A stretch of DNA of 9,021 bases, from positions 1 to 9,021 of the forward strand of contig JAKLEF010000067.1 in NCBI GenBank assembly GCA_022703195.1, given 5' to 3'. Below are positions 7,008 through 9,021 of this stretch, one piece after another. Each line of letters begins with the position of its first letter. The stretch's first letter is position 1. The notes below the pieces were generated by a model. That model was not told where the DNA came from. It saw only the letters and a program-made list of their open reading frames with translations, and made no database searches. The position numbers were made by a program, and so were the translations under genes. The stretch comes from Candidatus Fermentibacterota bacterium. Lineage in GTDB: Bacteria > Fermentibacterota > Fermentibacteria > Fermentibacterales > Fermentibacteraceae.

Positions 7008-8378
7008 ATGAAGAAGCTGCAAGCTTACGCCGTCGCGGAGTTCACGCCGCCGTTCATCCTGTCGGTGGCCGTGTTCACCTTCGTGATGCTCCTCGACAAG
7101 CTGCTCGACCTGCTGGACATGATCGTCACCAAGGGCGTGCCCATGCGGACGGTGCTGGAGGTCTTCGTACTCCTGCTGCCCTCGATGATCGCCGTGGTGG
7201 TGCCCATGGCCGTGCTCGCCGCGGTGCTCATGGCCTTCGGCAGGATGGCCGGCGACCTCGAGATCACTGCGATGAAGGCGTCGGGAGTTGGCATCATGAC
7301 TACGATGTGGCCCGTGCTCGTCGTGGCGGCCCTGATGGCCGGCGCCCTGGTGTACTTCGGGAACAGCGTGCTGCCGGACGCGAACCATCTGGCGCGCAAC
7401 CTGCTGCTCGACATCGGCACACTGAAGCCGTCGGCCCGGATCCTGCCCGGGATGTACGTCGACGACATCGAGGGCTTCACGATCTTCGTCGACTCGAAGG
7501 ACGACCTGACCGGCGAACTCGGGGGCATATACATCGAGCAGGTCCCGTCGGACGCGCCCTCCCGGATCATCACGGCCATGCACGGCCGCATGGAGCCAAT
7601 GTCCGCCAACCGCATGCGGATAGTGCTGTGGGACGGCCAGATGCACGAGCTCGACGAAGGCGACTACCGCATTCTCGACTTCGAGAACTACACCATCGAG
7701 CTCGACCGCTCGGAGGAACTCGTGCGGAGGGAGCGGGAGAACCGCGGCGACAGGGAGATGTCGGCGCCGATGATGCGCTACACTATCGATTCGCTGTCGA
7801 CCGAGAGCGCCATGCTGAGGGACTCCATGAGGATCCTGGGCAGGGCTCCGCTCCTCGCGCTGGCTTCGGGCGAACCGCCTTTTGCCGACCTGGCGGGGGA
7901 CTCCACTGAAGAGGGCGGGGGCGCGCTCGAGCCGCGAGCATGGTACAACGTGTCCCGCAACAATATCATGATGCGGGCATCCCAGCTCAGGATACTCGAC
8001 GACAGATCGGCCTCGGCCGTACGCACCATGAACAAGCTGGGGGTCGAGATCCACAAGAAGTACTCCATTCCTGTGGCCTGCATCATCTTCGTCCTGCTCG
8101 GCGTACCGCTGGGGTTGTCCACCCGGCAGGGCAACGCCGGCATCGCTCTGGGAGTGAGCCTCCTGTTCATACTCGTCTACTATCTCTTCCTGCTCGGAGG
8201 CGAACAGCTCGCCGACAGGGGCTTTCTGCCGGCATGGCTCGCCATGTGGTCGGCCGACATCCTCATGGGTGCGCTCGGTGTCTATCTGACGATCCGGAGC
8301 ATCAACGAGGGCAACCCGGTGCCCATCCCCGACCTGAAGCCCCTCGCCCGCAGGCTCGGCCTGATGCGGGAGGAGTGA
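7008..8378 (+). CDS. lptF: LptF/LptG-family lipopolysaccharide-export permease (first of pair)
   Basis: This is a 456-residue inner-membrane permease of the YjgP/YjgQ family. With its partner and the ATPase LptB it forms the LptB2FG transporter that lifts lipopolysaccharide out of the inner membrane and passes it to the periplasmic bridge. Six membrane segments are seen at about 16-36, 53-77, 101-121, 352-371, 378-398 and 409-429. The loop after the second segment, GDLEITAMKASGVG (82-95), matches the conserved cytoplasmic coupling helix that contacts LptB. A periplasmic beta-jellyroll occupies about 125-235 (for example ILPGMYVDDIEGFTIFVDSK). Residues about 236-350 are a charged insertion absent from the 366-residue E. 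coli LptF; the EIHKKYSIP motif (347-355) follows before the fourth segment, as in FCB-type homologues. The start at 7008 has GGAGG 4 bases upstream and gives MKKLQAYAVAEF, a normal family N-terminus. Calling it F rather than G rests mainly on being first in the pair. Confidence 0.88.
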   Translation: MKKLQAYAVAEFTPPFILSVAVFTFVMLLDKLLDLLDMIVTKGVPMRTVLEVFVLLLPSMIAVVVPMAVLAAVLMAFGRMAGDLEITAMKASGVGIMTTMWPVLVVAALMAGALVYFGNSVLPDANHLARNLLLDIGTLKPSARILPGMYVDDIEGFTIFVDSKDDLTGELGGIYIEQVPSDAPSRIITAMHGRMEPMSANRMRIVLWDGQMHELDEGDYRILDFENYTIELDRSEELVRRERENRGDREMSAPMMRYTIDSLSTESAMLRDSMRILGRAPLLALASGEPPFADLAGDSTEEGGGALEPRAWYNVSRNNIMMRASQLRILDDRSASAVRTMNKLGVEIHKKYSIPVACIIFVLLGVPLGLSTRQGNAGIALGVSLLFILVYYLFLLGGEQLADRGFLPAWLAMWSADILMGALGVYLTIRSINEGNPVPIPDLKPLARRLGLMREE

Positions 8379-9021
8379 TGCTGGTAAGAAAGCTCGACAT
8401 GTACGTCGGATCGAGGTTCGCGGGGATGATAGCGTCCACCGTGGGCGCCTTCGTCGTGATCTTCGTATGCGTCGACGCATTCGAGCACTTCAGCAGGTGG
8501 GTGGACAAGGACGTGGGCCTGCCCACCTTCGCGAGGTACTACTTCTACGGCCTCCCCTACATCGTCACGCTGGTTATGCCGGTGGCGATACTCCTTTCGT
8601 CGCTGTTCCTAGTGCATTCGCTGGCCAGGAGGAGCGAGCTGACGGCCATGACCTGCGCCGGAATAAGCGTGCCGCGCACCTTCCTGCCCATGATCGTCAC
8701 GGGTTTCGCGGCTTCGCTGCTGGTGATGTTCCTGGGCGACTCGATCGTCTCCGAGGGGCAGTACAGGCAGTCGGTCGTGAAGAGGGTGGAGATCGACAGG
8801 AGGGATCCCGTGGACTTCACCCGCAGGAGCATGTTCTCCTACCACACGCTCGGCGGGCTGTTCATGGAGATCGGCTACTTCGACGGCAGCACGGCCACCA
8901 TGACCGACGTGACGATCCTCGATCTCGACGACAGTTCCAGGGTCGTCTCCAGGCTGGATGCCGGGCGGATGTGGTACGATGGCGGGGTCTGGCGGGCATC
9001 CGACGCTACGCGGAGGGACTT
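8378..9021 (+). CDS. lptG: LptF/LptG-family lipopolysaccharide-export permease (second of pair), partial
   Basis: The first 214 codons of a second YjgP/YjgQ permease are present; the gene continues past the right edge. Its ATG overlaps the lptF stop by one base (TGATG), and GGGAGGAG inside the end of lptF serves as its ribosome binding site, so the two are translationally coupled and should be made together as the two halves of LptB2FG. Membrane segments are visible at about 16-34, 55-80 and 101-120. The coupling-helix motif RRSELTAMTCAGISVPR (84-100) follows the second segment, as in known LptG. After the third segment, beta-rich sequence (about 125-210, for example FMEIGYFDGSTATMTDVTIL) begins the periplasmic jellyroll. 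The last three membrane segments lie outside the window. LptG rather than LptF is assigned from gene order. Confidence 0.87.
   Translation, partial: MLVRKLDMYVGSRFAGMIASTVGAFVVIFVCVDAFEHFSRWVDKDVGLPTFARYYFYGLPYIVTLVMPVAILLSSLFLVHSLARRSELTAMTCAGISVPRTFLPMIVTGFAASLLVMFLGDSIVSEGQYRQSVVKRVEIDRRDPVDFTRRSMFSYHTLGGLFMEIGYFDGSTATMTDVTILDLDDSSRVVSRLDAGRMWYDGGVWRASDATRRD

Noticed and set aside
6997..7011. Five-codon mini-frame ATG GAG GCA CCA TGA overlapping the lptF start
   Set aside because: It contains the lptF ribosome binding site and has no site of its own; it is most likely chance rather than a regulatory leader peptide.
5484..8480. A 998-codon open frame on the minus strand, antisense to lptF and out of frame with sprA
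   Set aside because: Its product is Arg/His/Gly/Pro-rich low-complexity sequence with no recognisable domain, and it lies opposite lptF and across the 5' part of sprA, both clear family members. High GC with strong codon bias removes stops from shadow frames.
1..9021. Search for CRISPR arrays, tRNA/rRNA genes, insertion sequences and toxin-antitoxin or defence genes
   Set aside because: No regularly spaced repeats, RNA-gene signatures, transposase motifs or terminal inverted repeats were seen; the window is almost fully occupied by the four protein genes.

Overview
The window looks like GC-rich DNA from a diderm (Gram-negative) bacterium, most likely an uncultivated lineage of the Fibrobacterota-Chlorobiota-Bacteroidota (FCB) superphylum outside the classical Bacteroidota. 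The grounds are a very large SprA-like outer-membrane protein, a pair of LptF/LptG lipopolysaccharide-export permeases whose first member has the long insertion and HKKYSIP motif typical of FCB-type homologues, high GC, and frequent AGG arginine codons. The phylum is an inference; Fermentibacterota-, Eisenbacteria- or Krumholzibacteriota-like lineages are candidates I cannot separate.

Layout. Positions 1-1157 (minus strand) hold the 5' part of a PilB/GspE-type secretion ATPase. Its reading frame changes identity at the Walker A motif (about 108-134) and the last ~36 codons to the window edge read as an ABC-exporter nucleotide-binding domain. A 155-bp gap with a plausible sigma70-type promoter for the ATPase gene follows. 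Positions 1313-6913 (minus) carry one intact 1866-residue SprA-family protein. A short divergent spacer (6914-7007) separates it from a plus-strand pair: lptF (7008-8378) and, overlapping it by one base, lptG (8378 to the window end, incomplete).

How the genes fit together. All the genes concern the cell envelope. LptF and LptG are normally the membrane subunits that, with the ATPase LptB, extract lipopolysaccharide from the inner membrane. SprA in Bacteroidota is the outer-membrane translocon of the type IX secretion system. PilB/GspE ATPases power type IV pilus assembly or type II secretion. Nothing in the window shows that they act as one system, and no other type IX component (PorV, GldK-N and so on) is visible.

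The most noteworthy anomaly is the PilB/ABC hybrid at the left edge. It is best explained by a chimeric assembly join through the conserved Walker A sequence, with a true gene fusion less likely. I did not find convincing evidence of a previously undescribed system. Many long open frames antisense or out of frame to sprA and lptF are composition-driven shadows and were left out.
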